From positions 1 through 64,000 of the forward strand of contig JAHHHM010000013.1 in assembly GCA_019359355.1 (NCBI GenBank): DNA of 64,000 bases, given 5' to 3'. The stretch comes from Microcoleus vaginatus WJT46-NPBG5. GTDB lineage: Bacteria > Cyanobacteriota > Cyanobacteriia > Cyanobacteriales > Oscillatoriaceae. How positions within the stretch are numbered: position 1 is the first letter of the stretch; each line of letters opens with the position of its first letter. Below are positions 20,251 through 28,615 of the stretch, piece after piece. The position numbers were made by a program, and so were the translations under genes. Below the pieces are notes generated by a model, which saw only the letters and a program-made list of their open reading frames with translations, was not told the DNA's origin and did no database searches.

Positions 20251-20358
20251 AAATCTGGTTGACCTAGATTTCAAAACTCGATTTGGTATGAGTCCTCTTT
20301 AGAAGACTTTCGCTATGAGCTAAGGACTCAAGTTCCTGGCTCATAGCCGTCTGGCTAT
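20251..20358. terminator. Cluster of hairpins between convergent mtnA and ABC-ATPase genes
   Basis: Three structures can be drawn: 20251-20271 (AAATCT...AGATTT with inner GGT/ACC); 20313-20346 (CTATGAGC paired with GCTCATAG, 8 bp perfect, plus inner AGGA/TCCT); and 20343-20358 (ATAGCC-gtct-GGCTAT). The last two share bases and exclude each other. A T6 run lies at about 20377-20382. Termination for one or both convergent genes is the likely role. Confidence 0.45.
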
Positions 20359-20406
20359 CTGATTAAAAGAGGGAAATTTTTTCACCCCAGATAAACGCAA
20401 ATTTTC

Positions 20407-21531
20407 CTAGAAAGGATATAGAAGATCACCGGCAGAGGGATCAAATACAAAAAGTTGGTTGAGATCGAGTTGCACAGAAATTTGATCACCCGGATGTCCA
20501 CGCCAATTTGCTGGTGCTTGAATATTTAAGAAACTACTCGAACCGGCCAACCCAGCACGAATTAAAGTTTCTCGTCCCAAGGGTTCTACGACCTTCACTT
20601 CAACGGTTAATCGGGCTGAGGGAAGTGTTTCGTCTTTTTCTGGGTAATTATCAGTTAAGTTTTGATTGTCAATTCTGATGTGTTCTGGGCGAATTCCTAA
20701 ATCAAAACCTTGCCCTTCACCCGGTCGGATTTTGTCTCGAACTGCCTGCACACAAGGGATAAATTGCTCATTCACCCGAAACTTATTTTCAGAATAGATT
20801 GCCGGCAAAATATTCATCGGAGGATTGCCTAAAAACGCCGCTACCATCCGGTTAGCCGGTCGGGCATAAATCGTTTGGGGTTCTCCAATTTGTTGAATTC
20901 TTCCTCGATTAAGCACCACAATTTTATCAGCCAGCGTCATCGCCTCTACTTGATCGTGGGTGACATAAATTGTTGTAATGCCAAGCCGGTGGTGCAACTG
21001 CTTTAATTCTGCGCGTGTATCATCCCGTAATTGCGCGTCTAAATTTGACAACGGTTCATCTAACAAAAATACCTTGGGTTCCCGTGCGATCGCCCGACCT
21101 AATGCCACCCGCTGTTGTTGTCCCCCCGATAATTGTTTTGGTTTGCGGGTTAGGAGGTGATCAAGGTTGAGTGATCGCGCCACTGTCTCAACTCGTTCTC
21201 GAATTTTTGTGGAGTCAGTTTTCCGCATTTTTAAGCCAAATGCGAGGTTTTCTGCTACGGTCATGTGGGGATAAAGTGCGTAATTTTGGAACACCATCGC
21301 CACATCTCTCGCCCTCGCCGGCACTCCATTTACCAGGGTGTCGCCGATATAAAGATTGCCGGTTGTTGCAGATTCTAAGCCGGCAATTGTCCGCATAATT
21401 GTAGACTTGCCGCACCCAGAGGGACCTACTAACACCCAGAATTCACCATCAGGGACTTCAAATGTAATCTCTTCAATTGCAGTGACGCCACCAAAGCGGC
21501 GAGTGATTTCTTCTAAACGAACGTTTGCCAT
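20407..21531 (-). CDS. Sugar/osmolyte ABC transporter ATP-binding protein (UgpC/MalK/GgtA type)
   Basis: About 374 residues from the internal ATG at 21531 (MANVRLEEITRRFGG). An 18-codon upstream extension is unlike family members. It is a complete nucleotide-binding domain: Walker A GPSGCGKST, Q-loop FQNYALYPHMTV, signature LSGGQQQRVALGRA, Walker B KVFLLDEPLSNLD, switch VTHDQVEAM. A C-terminal TOBE/MalK regulatory region (about 240-374; LGIRPEHIRI) follows. Such CUT1-type ATPases serve several sugar or glycerol-derivative importers (maltose, glucosylglycerol/trehalose, glycerol-3-phosphate). No permease or binding protein is nearby, so it may be shared among importers, as is known for orphan UgpC/MsmX-type ATPases. 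Confidence 0.93.
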   Translation of the reverse strand: MANVRLEEITRRFGGVTAIEEITFEVPDGEFWVLVGPSGCGKSTIMRTIAGLESATTGNLYIGDTLVNGVPARARDVAMVFQNYALYPHMTVAENLAFGLKMRKTDSTKIRERVETVARSLNLDHLLTRKPKQLSGGQQQRVALGRAIAREPKVFLLDEPLSNLDAQLRDDTRAELKQLHHRLGITTIYVTHDQVEAMTLADKIVVLNRGRIQQIGEPQTIYARPANRMVAAFLGNPPMNILPAIYSENKFRVNEQFIPCVQAVRDKIRPGEGQGFDLGIRPEHIRIDNQNLTDNYPEKDETLPSARLTVEVKVVEPLGRETLIRAGLAGSSSFLNIQAPANWRGHPGDQISVQLDLNQLFVFDPSAGDLLYPF

Positions 21532-21656
21532 TTTTAGTTTTGCAGCACAGCAACCCCAACAATAATCATAAATCTTTTGGCTCAACTTGCTGCTTTTTTT
21601 CTTGGAGAAAAATGTTTTTGTAAGTTTTTAGCCAATTAACTGTAGCAAATAATAAC

Positions 21657-22229
21657 TTAAGCGTTGGTAACGAGCTGTTCTATCTGGGAAACCACCCGGT
21701 CTAATTCTTCAATTAAAGGCGTTGAGCCGGCTTTGCGGAATGCCTCTACTAAAGATCGATAATACCAAAGAGAGCCATCTTTGCCTCCTTTAAAGCGCTC
21801 CCAAAGGGATTCTCCCACGACACGATAATCTTTGAGAATTGAACCGGCATTGTATAGTTTATCAGCAGATGAGACAAGTCGCACTGAGGGCGAAGCTGTG
21901 GAAATGTGGGCAATGTAAGCTTCTTTACGCTGCCGCCACGGGGGTTTGGGAATCGTGTCGCTGTCTGTGCAGCCATCTACAATTTCTGTCACGTTATCTC
22001 CAAACCGGCGGCGAATTTCTTCCCGCGTCGCAGCACCCCCTTGATCTTCAATTGCATCATGAAGCAAAGCGGCGATTGCTTCATCTTCATTCGCTCCATA
22101 TTCAAGCGCGATACTTGCCACGCCTAATAAATGGGCGATGTAAGGAATTCCACTACCCTTGCGAATTTGGGTGGCGTGCAACTGGGTTGCAAAGGTTAAG
22201 GCTTCGGTAAATCGTTCTGAGAGTATCAT
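21657..22229 (-). CDS. HD-domain hydrolase, MESH1/SpoT-hydrolase-like
   Basis: About 190 residues from ATG 22229 (MILSERFTEALTFATQLHATQ); a TTG start two codons upstream is the alternative. The HD pattern matches the ppGpp-hydrolase branch: RKGSGIPYIAHLLGVASIALEYG, then ALLHDAIEDQGG (His-Asp and Glu-Asp metal ligands), and later SSADKLYNAGSIL. Known small relatives (MESH1 and small alarmone hydrolases) remove the 3'-pyrophosphate of (p)ppGpp, or dephosphorylate NADPH. No synthetase or TGS domain is present. It is separated from the ABC-ATPase gene by 125 bases and probably has its own promoter. Substrate is inferred from the family only. Confidence 0.88.
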   Translation of the reverse strand: MILSERFTEALTFATQLHATQIRKGSGIPYIAHLLGVASIALEYGANEDEAIAALLHDAIEDQGGAATREEIRRRFGDNVTEIVDGCTDSDTIPKPPWRQRKEAYIAHISTASPSVRLVSSADKLYNAGSILKDYRVVGESLWERFKGGKDGSLWYYRSLVEAFRKAGSTPLIEELDRVVSQIEQLVTNA

Positions 22230-22527
22230 TTTCAATGGGTTTTTCCGGCACTTACACTTTATATTAAAACTTTCTTTAAAATTCGGTTATTGGAAATTAT
22301 TTTGTTTTAGAGTTAATTAAGCAAAACGCACTAATTGTAATTCTTAAGTTGCTCATTCCTGTTTCTGATTAAATTTACATTTACTTGTCAAAGTGTATTA
22401 TATTTGCGAATAGATGTAAAAAAAAGATACTCAGCACTGCTTTGACTTCCTTAGAGTTGCAGAAAATCAATACAGCGCTGAGACAAGGGGATTGTTAGTA
22501 ATGACCAATGAGTTTATTGACATCCTA

Positions 22528-22551
22528 TGCCGGCAACAACGATTGCCGGCA
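22528..22551 (-). terminator. Hairpin just downstream of patX
   Basis: TGCCGGCAA (22528-22536) pairs perfectly with TTGCCGGCA (22543-22551), 9 bp with a 6-base loop. It begins 25 bases after the patX stop. No T-run follows on the minus strand, so termination is only plausible. The stem is made of two copies of the genome-wide TGCCGGCA octamer. Confidence 0.4.
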
Positions 22552-22575
22552 GAAATTTGCCAATAAAGGTGTCAA

Positions 22576-22752
22576 TTAAACACAACGACCACTGCCACGA
22601 TGAGGTGACAGATCCGGTGCAGTTTGTACCTGAACTTTTCTGATCGAACTGGCTTGAGAAAAACTTTCTGAGAGATTTTCACCCCCTTTAAATTGAGTCG
22701 CTAGCCCGATAGATAACAGGCTTGATAAGAAGATAGAGGTGTAGAGCCGCAT
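22576..22752 (-). CDS. patX: PatX-type RGSGR peptide precursor (heterocyst/HetR-linked signal)
   Basis: 58 residues from ATG 22752 (MRLYTSIFLSSLLSIGLA), preceded by GGAA; an in-frame TTG nine codons upstream is less likely. The N-terminus is a typical short signal peptide. A variable polar middle follows, and the C-terminus reads SPHRGSGRCV. This layout of a signal peptide plus a near-terminal HRGSGR motif defines PatX, described by Elhai and Khudyakov as coupled to HetR in multicellular cyanobacteria, including species that make no heterocysts. The RGSGR peptide is thought to inhibit HetR, as PatS does. Upstream on the minus strand, a CCCGGA at 22808-22813 resembles the TCCGGA element reported at HetR-dependent genes, but this is weak. 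Adjacent genes have no evident link. Confidence 0.85.
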   Translation of the reverse strand: MRLYTSIFLSSLLSIGLATQFKGGENLSESFSQASSIRKVQVQTAPDLSPHRGSGRCV

Positions 22753-23180
22753 AAGCGATTTCCGTATCAGAGCTTCCAATTCTGTATACGGACTTTTTGC
22801 TATGCTCTCCGGGTAAAGAGAAATTCCAACTCAAAATTTCTTTGTGTCGGTTGCTGGAACTAAAAACAGAAATTTCGGTCTGTTGGGAATTTTATGTGGT
22901 TTGGCAACTGAGAAATTATGTAATTTTCTAAGGTTTCTGTTTTAGGTATTTCTCTGGAAAAGCTGCTTTCATTAAGCGGAGAATAGTTTAAGGCTGATGA
23001 TAGGGAGTTTTATTTATAGAAGTGGAAGGTAACAGCTTTTTGTCCCTACAGATGCTTGGCAGGAGTAGACGAAGAAGGCAGTTACGGCTTGACTGTGCAT
23101 CGGCAGGGAAGTTTCGTTGAATTTTGAGCTGCCTAAAATACAAAGACGTTGCGTTGCGGATGGAGATCCTGCCGGCGCAA
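22753..23180. other. Upstream region of patX, no gene seen
   Basis: 428 bases between patX and the psb34 terminator. It is AT-rich, with purine/pyrimidine runs such as AAATTTC repeated near 22821, 22835 and 22870. Short frames on the minus strand (22988-23224) overlap the psb34 terminator and are not credible. It should contain the patX promoter. Confidence 0.5.
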
Positions 23181-23219
23181 CAAAAAAACCAGGTTCCTGA
23201 CAAGCAGGCACCCTGGTTA
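23181..23219 (-). terminator. Intrinsic terminator of psb34
   Basis: Read on the minus strand, AACCAGG (23212-23218) pairs with CCTGGTT (23187-23193), with an inner CCTG/CAGG extension. A run of seven T ends at 23182. It starts about 52 bases past the psb34 stop. Confidence 0.85.
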
Positions 23220-23270
23220 AGCAAAAACCGTGTAAAAGCAGTAAAAAAAGTTAGGAAAGGGATTTATTAT

Positions 23271-23450
23271 TTAGCCGACGTTAGAGACAGAGAAGGCGAC
23301 AAACATCAATCCGCCAATAAGCGCGGTTGCTACAACGCCTAAAATAACGTAGTTCCGCTGTTGAGCTTGGCTGGGGGCTTCAGCTTTATAAATTTTTGGC
23401 TCAATAGCGAAATTGTTTAGCCGTCCGCCTTCTTCGTTGATATATGGCAT
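23271..23450 (-). CDS. psb34: Psb34, Ssl1498-family light-harvesting-like protein (PSII assembly)
   Basis: A 59-residue protein. It reads MPYINEEGGRLNNFAIEPK, then a linker with QAQQRNYVILG, then one membrane helix (VVATALIGGLMFVAFSVS) and a short tail. The EEGGRLNNFAIEPK block and the single C-terminal helix are the signature of the Ssl1498/Psb34 family. Members bind CP47-side PSII intermediates, at a position competing with high-light-inducible proteins, during assembly and repair. An SD-like GAGGA lies about 9 bases before the ATG. The gene has its own terminator (23181-23219) and a perfect HLR1 box upstream (23524-23541), so it is a free-standing, light-regulated unit. Confidence 0.93.
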   Translation of the reverse strand: MPYINEEGGRLNNFAIEPKIYKAEAPSQAQQRNYVILGVVATALIGGLMFVAFSVSNVG

Positions 23451-23513
23451 GAATGATATCCTCAGTTTTTACTTAATATAACTTTAACAGCAATTTGCCT
23501 TTGTAACAACTTT

Positions 23514-23541
23514 TTTACACTTCGTTACATTTCTTTACATT
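23514..23541. promoter_or_regulatory. HLR1 element (RpaB-binding) upstream of psb34
   Basis: GTTACATT-tc-TTTACATT (23524-23541) matches the published HLR1 consensus of two 8-base TTACA repeats spaced by two bases, at every position. A third, imperfect copy (TTTACACT, 23514-23521) keeps the 10-base phase. The element lies 64-91 bases upstream of the psb34 ATG, on the strand opposite to the gene. Confidence 0.8.
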
Positions 23542-23707
23542 TTATCGAAATTTATTAACCTGACTTGGGCCTACAAAGTCATCACCGGCACTCAACCCAA
23601 ATTTAGTCCCCATAGGGCTTTTACCGATTGTGCGGATCAATCGAGAGGAACGATCCCATCCGCGCAGTCATCTCTCACAAACCCAGTGTTAAACCCCTTT
23701 TAACAGA

Positions 23708-25708
23708 TCAATCGGCAATCGTGCCAGTTTGGGGAGAACTCGCACTCGCACCGGCTTTCACCGGCATCCGTCCTGCCAAATAAGCCAAACGCCCTGCCTC
23801 AGCAGCCATTCCCATTGCCTTTGCCATCGCTGCCGGATGTTTTGCCATCGCAATTGCGGAATTAATTAACAGGGCATCCGCCCCCATTTCCATTGCTTGC
23901 GCTGCTTCAGAAGGCGTTCCAATGCCGGCATCCACCACCACCGGCACCTTGGAATTCTCAATAATAATCTGAATATTTGCAGCAGTTGTAATGCCTTGTC
24001 CCGAACCAATCGGCGAACCCAAGGGCATCACCGTGGCGCAACCGGCTTCCTCCAAACGCTTTGCCAGCATGGGATCAGCATTAATATAAGGCAGCACGGC
24101 AAAGCCTTCCTTCACCAACTGTTCCGCTGCTTGCAAGGTGCCAATCGGATCTGGCAGCAGATATTTCGAGTCCGGAATTACTTCTAATTTGACAAAATTA
24201 TTATCTTCCTGTCCCAAAAGCTTCGCCATTTCCCGCCCCAGACGCGCTACCCGAATCGCTTCTTCCGCCGTTTGACAGCCGGCAGTATTCGGCAGCATCC
24301 AAATTTTCGTCCAATCCAACGCCTCTGCCAATCCTTCATGCCCCGGTGCCTTGGTTTGCACTCGCCGCACTGCAACCGTTACAATCTGGCAATTGCTTGC
24401 TATTACACTTTGCTGCATTTGTTCAATGCTGCGATACTTGCCGGTGCCGGTCATTAAGCGAGAGTGAAAGGTTTTACCGGCAATGGTTAGGGCAGAATCC
24501 TGAACAGTTAGGGCAGAATTCGCTTGAATTGGGGTTGGATAAGTGAGCATGGAATCCGCGTTTTTGTGGGAAGTTTGCAGCGAAGCCGTTGCCGGCTGGG
24601 AAGTGAAAAACCGTGAAGCGTGGAAATGCGCTAATAGCGGATCAGATTTTTGATGGAGAATCCAATCTGCGATTAATCCAGCCGTTGCCGGCGCTAATAA
24701 AATGCCATTGCGATAGTGCCCCGTCGCCAGGGTTAAATTGTCGCATAAACTTGGGCCAAGAATCGGCCATTCATCCGGGGTTGCCGGCCTATATCCCCAC
24801 CAAAAATCTTCAATGGGATAATGCTGCAAAGCCGGATATAACCGAATTGCTCGTGATAACAATGTTTGTACACCGGCAGGTGTATTGCCTGGAGTAAAAC
24901 CCACCTCTTCACTGGTAGCACCAATTACCAGCCGGCCATCGCGACGCGGAACAATGTAAATATCTTTGCCATACAAAACCCGTTGCAAAGTTCCTGAATA
25001 AGGACTTTGCCCGTCTGAGGTTGCCGGCATCCGCAGTGACAACATTTGCCCTTTCTTCGGATACACCGGCACCGGCAGCAATTGATTTGACCAAGCGCCG
25101 GTTGCTAAAACATAATGCTGTGCCTGAAAATCGCCGCTATTGGTTCTGACACTACTGACTTGCCCGTGACGCTGAGCAATAAACTCAACCGTAACGCCTT
25201 CGCGCACCTCGATTCCCAAGGCTTCCGCCGCCGCCCACAGCGCCCGCGCCAAGGCTCGATTATCGACTTGGCCATCTTCTGGAAACCACCAACCGCCGGT
25301 TACGTCTTCACCCAATCCTAGCTGATGCACATTTATGGCAGTTTTGTCAAGCCAGAAAGCTGGGGAAGATGAGGGGGTGAGGGGGTGAGGGGGAGAATTA
25401 CTGACCGTTTCGTAAGCCGGTGCAAGAATGCCGCAGGGCCAATAACCAACGGATAAGCCAGAAATTTCTTCGAGTTTGCTTGTCCAGTCTGGATACAGAT
25501 CCCGCGAACGCAAGCATAAATCGAGCATCGGGCCGGCTGGGAGGGCTTCCGCTTGAGGTGCGATCATGCCGGCGGCAGCGTGGGTTGCGGCTTCGCTAAA
25601 GTTGCGGCAAAGAACGAGGGGAGTTGCGCCTCGCAATTTGAGTTCGATGGCAATTGAAAGGCCGGTGATGCCACCGCCAATAATTAGAATTTCAGTAGAT
25701 GGGATCAT
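23708..25708 (-). CDS. thiO/thiG: Fused glycine oxidase / thiazole synthase (ThiO-ThiG)
   Basis: A 666-residue bifunctional enzyme of thiamine synthesis, a fusion known from cyanobacteria. Residues about 1-370 are ThiO, an FAD glycine oxidase giving iminoglycine: dinucleotide motif [25 protein letters not shown], and [17 protein letters not shown] near the end. Residues about 405-660 are ThiG, which builds the thiazole phosphate: [18 protein letters not shown], Schiff-base Lys region [60 protein letters not shown] linker with low-complexity residues joins them. ThiO carries a small Pro/Ser-rich insertion near residue 107-117, encoded by octamer repeats (25370-25393). The ATG start gives the complete FAD motif. 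Confidence 0.96.
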   Translation of the reverse strand: MIPSTEILIIGGGITGLSIAIELKLRGATPLVLCRNFSEAATHAAAGMIAPQAEALPAGPMLDLCLRSRDLYPDWTSKLEEISGLSVGYWPCGILAPAYETVSNSPPHPLTPSSSPAFWLDKTAINVHQLGLGEDVTGGWWFPEDGQVDNRALARALWAAAEALGIEVREGVTVEFIAQRHGQVSSVRTNSGDFQAQHYVLATGAWSNQLLPVPVYPKKGQMLSLRMPATSDGQSPYSGTLQRVLYGKDIYIVPRRDGRLVIGATSEEVGFTPGNTPAGVQTLLSRAIRLYPALQHYPIEDFWWGYRPATPDEWPILGPSLCDNLTLATGHYRNGILLAPATAGLIADWILHQKSDPLLAHFHASRFFTSQPATASLQTSHKNADSMLTYPTPIQANSALTVQDSALTIAGKTFHSRLMTGTGKYRSIEQMQQSVIASNCQIVTVAVRRVQTKAPGHEGLAEALDWTKIWMLPNTAGCQTAEEAIRVARLGREMAKLLGQEDNNFVKLEVIPDSKYLLPDPIGTLQAAEQLVKEGFAVLPYINADPMLAKRLEEAGCATVMPLGSPIGSGQGITTAANIQIIIENSKVPVVVDAGIGTPSEAAQAMEMGADALLINSAIAMAKHPAAMAKAMGMAAEAGRLAYLAGRMPVKAGASASSPQTGTIAD
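25370..25393. repeat. Three tandem octamers TGAGGGGG inside thiO
   Basis: TGAGGGGG is repeated exactly three times (24 bases, so frame-neutral). On the coding strand this gives the low-complexity stretch PHPLTPS in ThiO, in a loop between conserved parts. Repeats of this type are usual in cyanobacterial intergenic DNA. Confidence 0.85.
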
Positions 25709-25793
25709 AACGATACCCGGCGATTAAAAATCGGGGCGAAACAAGCAAAACCCAAAGGAGCGAGTTTAACAACAACTTTAGTCTAACTTGGTG

Positions 25794-26022
25794 TGGGGCA
25801 TTGGGGATGGGGCAATGGGCATGGGGCATGGGGCAATTAAAACTCATTCTTCCCTCACTCAAAACTCCTTCGGAGACGTAGGTTGGTGAAATAAAACGGA
25901 GGCTTGGGTTCAGTTTGTCAATTGAGATTGCGTTGGGTATCGCAATGCTCAACCCAACCTCGTTTATGTACTCATCCCCAATCCCCCATGCCCCATGCCC
26001 CATGCCCAATGCCCAATGCCCT
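25794..26022. repeat. Composite repeat: inverted heptamer arrays flanking a GTAGGTTGGG-type element
   Basis: The left arm (25794-25835) is six tandem heptamers of the TGGGGCA type. The right arm (25981-26022) is six heptamers of the complementary ATGCCCC/ATGCCCA type, so the arms are inverted copies of 42 bases each. Between them is a degenerate GTAGGTTGG...CAACCCAACCT repeat (25876-25962). The whole block fills most of the gap between the divergent thiO/G and cimA genes. No real gene is supported here. Confidence 0.8.
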
Positions 26023-26101
26023 TCTTGGCATTAAGTTTTATAACTTCACTAAAGCCGTTCCTTAAAATAGTTTTGTGCCTTCTTTTTCTGATTTCTCCCC
26101 C

Positions 26102-27757
26102 ATGACCTCACTTACTTCTAACCAAATTTGGATCTACGATACGACGCTGCGCGATGGTGCTCAGCGTGAAGGGCTATCGCTGTCGATTGAAGATAAATTA
26201 CGGATTGCCCGAAAGTTAGACCAGATGGGGATTCCGTTTATTGAGGGGGGTTGGCCGGGGGCGAACCCGAAGGATGTGCAGTTTTTTTGGCAACTGAAAG
26301 AAGAACCGCTGCAACAAGCGGAAGTGGTGGCGTTTTGCTCAACGCGACGACCGGGGACAACGGCGGCAGAAGATACGATGCTGCAACCGATTTTAGCCGC
26401 CGGCACGCGGTGGGTGACGATTTTTGGTAAGTCTTGGGATCTACAGGTGACGGAAGGGCTGAAAACCAGTCTGGATGAGAATTTGGCGATGATTCGGGAT
26501 ACGATTGAGTTCTTGAAGTCATCAGGCCGGCGCGTGATTTATGATGCGGAACACTGGTTTGATGGCTATAAGCAAAATCGGGAGTATGCACTCCAAACGC
26601 TAAGGGCGGCGATGGCTGCCGGCGCAGAATGGCTGGTTTTTTGCGATACCAATGGTGGAACCTTGCCCCATGAAATTGCTGAGATTGTCCAAGATGTCGT
26701 CAAAGCGATTTCTCCCATGCCCAATGCCCCATGCCTAATGCCCAATGCCCCATCCCCCATGCCCCAATTAGGCATTCACACCCATAACGATTCGGAAACG
26801 GCGGTAGCAAATGCGTTGGCGGCGGTGATGGCCGGCGCGAGAATGGTACAAGGGACAATGAATGGCTATGGGGAACGCTGCGGCAATGCGAATTTGTGTT
26901 CGGTGATTCCGAATTTGCAGTTGAAGTTAGGGTTTTCCTGCATTGAGGCGGATCGGCTGGCACAATTGGCAGATACGAGCCGATTTATTAGTGAAGTGGT
27001 AAATTTAGCTCCGGATGAACACGCTGCGTTTGTAGGCCGGTCGGCGTTTGCTCATAAGGGCGGAATTCATGTATCTGCGGTAGAGCGGAATCCCTTAACT
27101 TACGAGCATATTCAACCGGAGTTGGTGGGAAATCAGCGCCGAATTGTGATTTCTGAGCAATCTGGGTTGAGTAATGTTTTGGCGAAGGCGCGGACGTTTG
27201 GGATTGATTTGGATAAGCAAGATCCCCAATGCCGGCAAATTTTACACCGGCTGAAGGAGTTGGAAAGTGAGGGATATCAGTTTGAAGGCGCTGAGGCGAG
27301 TTTTGATCTGCTGATGCGGGAGGCGTTGGGATGCCGCCGGCAGTTTTTTGAGCTGAAGGGGTTTCGGGTACATTGCGATATCGCTGCCGGGGTTGAGTCT
27401 TATGCGCTGGCAACGATTAAGGTGGCGGTGAATGGGAAGGATTTGCTGGAGGCGGCGGAAGGAAACGGGCCGGTTTCTGCCCTGGATGCGGCGCTGCGAA
27501 AGGCGTTGGTGAATTTTTACCCTGAGATTGCTCAGTTTCAGCTAACGGATTATAAGGTGCGGATTCTCGATGGGGCTGCCGGCACTTCTGCGAAGACGCG
27601 GGTGTTGATTGAGTCTGCGGATGGGTTGCAGCGTTGGACAACGGTGGGGGTTTCCGGGAATATCCTTGACGCGTCGTATCAAGCGGTGGTTGAGGGGTTG
27701 GAATATGGGTTGCTGTTGCGAAATCAGGTTAAGCAGCCGGTTTCTGTTTCGAGTTGA
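26102..27757 (+). CDS. cimA: Citramalate synthase
   Basis: About 551 residues from ATG 26102 (MTSLTSNQIWIYDTTLRDG); an in-frame GTG at 26075 is the alternative. It belongs to the isopropylmalate/homocitrate synthase family and condenses pyruvate with acetyl-CoA for the threonine-independent route to isoleucine. Motifs: DTTLRDGAQREGLSLS, FIEGGWPGANPKD, metal ligands in LGIHTHNDSETAVAN, GYGERCGNANLCSVI, and a C-terminal LeuA-dimer-like regulatory domain (about 410-540; LTDYKVRILDGAAGTSAKTRVLIES). The GxxPGxNPKD and GNANL wording fits CimA rather than LeuA. A 19-residue insertion (SPMPNAPCL...SPMPQ) directly before the HTHND motif is encoded by the heptamer repeat at 26717-26765. Confidence 0.93.
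   Translation: MTSLTSNQIWIYDTTLRDGAQREGLSLSIEDKLRIARKLDQMGIPFIEGGWPGANPKDVQFFWQLKEEPLQQAEVVAFCSTRRPGTTAAEDTMLQPILAAGTRWVTIFGKSWDLQVTEGLKTSLDENLAMIRDTIEFLKSSGRRVIYDAEHWFDGYKQNREYALQTLRAAMAAGAEWLVFCDTNGGTLPHEIAEIVQDVVKAISPMPNAPCLMPNAPSPMPQLGIHTHNDSETAVANALAAVMAGARMVQGTMNGYGERCGNANLCSVIPNLQLKLGFSCIEADRLAQLADTSRFISEVVNLAPDEHAAFVGRSAFAHKGGIHVSAVERNPLTYEHIQPELVGNQRRIVISEQSGLSNVLAKARTFGIDLDKQDPQCRQILHRLKELESEGYQFEGAEASFDLLMREALGCRRQFFELKGFRVHCDIAAGVESYALATIKVAVNGKDLLEAAEGNGPVSALDAALRKALVNFYPEIAQFQLTDYKVRILDGAAGTSAKTRVLIESADGLQRWTTVGVSGNILDASYQAVVEGLEYGLLLRNQVKQPVSVSS
26717..26765 (+). repeat. Seven tandem heptamers (ATGCCCN) inside cimA
   Basis: Units read ATGCCCA, ATGCCCC, ATGCCTA, ATGCCCA, ATGCCCC, ATCCCCC, ATGCCCC. 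They are the same family and orientation as the array at 25981-26022. Translated, three heptamers give a seven-residue period (MPNAPCL MPNAPSP MPQ). Confidence 0.9.
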
Positions 27758-27933
27758 GGGGAATTTTTACAGGCAAGATCGGCAGTTTCTCTGTTTTGTG
27801 TGGGTGAAGCTGCCGGTTATTGTTTGCCGGGGTAGGAATGTTTTTAATTGAGTTGGGATTTAGAAATAATGAGTTAGGAGGAAACGGCGCTTGTTTCAGT
27901 CCCCTTGTTGTGAACTAAAACCAATATCTTTTC

Positions 27934-28383
27934 TCAAGCTAATTTATACTTGTTCAAGACATTTTCATGTTCCCTCGAACCTGGAGGAGGGCCGGAAAGA
28001 ACTGCTTTGATGAATTCTTCTGGTGGGTTGTAACGATGGTCTACTACATAGTGATGAATGAGAGTAGGGGCAGCATAGAGAGCAGATTGACCAATGACCC
28101 GGATTTCACCATTTCCAAGCCTTGCCAAGTCATGAGCTTCCCCATACTGAGGATTGCCTTGGTGAGAACCGCCACAAAACTCACAGGTATGAAATCCACG
28201 AGTTATCTGAACAACATATTCGTCTAAACAAAATTCAAATAGTTTTGCCTTAAATTCTTGGGATGTCTCACCTTCTGGGAAGGGTTCGCTCTTACTCAGC
28301 CAACCAACGTTAATTAGATTGAGTCCGAATGGTTCATAGTCTCTAAAGTATTCGTAAGGAGACAAATCTTTGTAATAGGTCAT
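27934..28383 (-). CDS. Conserved hypothetical protein with CEFC motif
   Basis: A 149-residue soluble protein. It opens YYKDLSPYEYF and continues NLINVGWLSKSEPFPEGE, then TRGFHTCEFCGG (a CxxC that could bind metal), NGEIRVIGQSALYAAPTLIHHYVVDHRYNPPEEFIKAV. From memory, similar proteins are scattered through myxobacteria, planctomycetes and cyanobacteria as uncharacterised families, which would fit lateral spread. No operon partner: cimA ends convergently 176 bases to the left, and the DUF3370 gene is divergent. Confidence 0.78.
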   Translation of the reverse strand: MTYYKDLSPYEYFRDYEPFGLNLINVGWLSKSEPFPEGETSQEFKAKLFEFCLDEYVVQITRGFHTCEFCGGSHQGNPQYGEAHDLARLGNGEIRVIGQSALYAAPTLIHHYVVDHRYNPPEEFIKAVLSGPPPGSREHENVLNKYKLA

Positions 28384-28615
28384 GCTCTACTTAAATCACT
28401 TTGATGCAATTCCTTTATTCACCAATTATATTATGTTAGGAAAAATACTCCTACTTAATCCGGTAGCCGTCCAACTATTGGTTCAACCACACACCGAGAG
28501 CTAACTTTCAAGAATGCTAACATTAAAATCACCCAATCGGGTGAATCAATTAGAGGAAGTCTGCGTCAAGAAATAAAGATTATTCTAAAACGGTATAAGT
28601 GCCGCTATCCTAACC

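Noticed and set aside
23124-23342. 72-codon plus-strand frame across the psb34 terminator
   Set aside because: It is antisense to psb34 and its terminator and has no protein-like pattern.
25692-26009. 105-codon minus-strand frame upstream of thiO
   Set aside because: Its sequence is a translation of the heptamer arrays and the GTAGGTTGG repeat, and it overlaps the thiO start.
25981-26022. Tandem repeat considered as a CRISPR array
   Set aside because: Units are seven bases with no spacers, and no cas genes are present.
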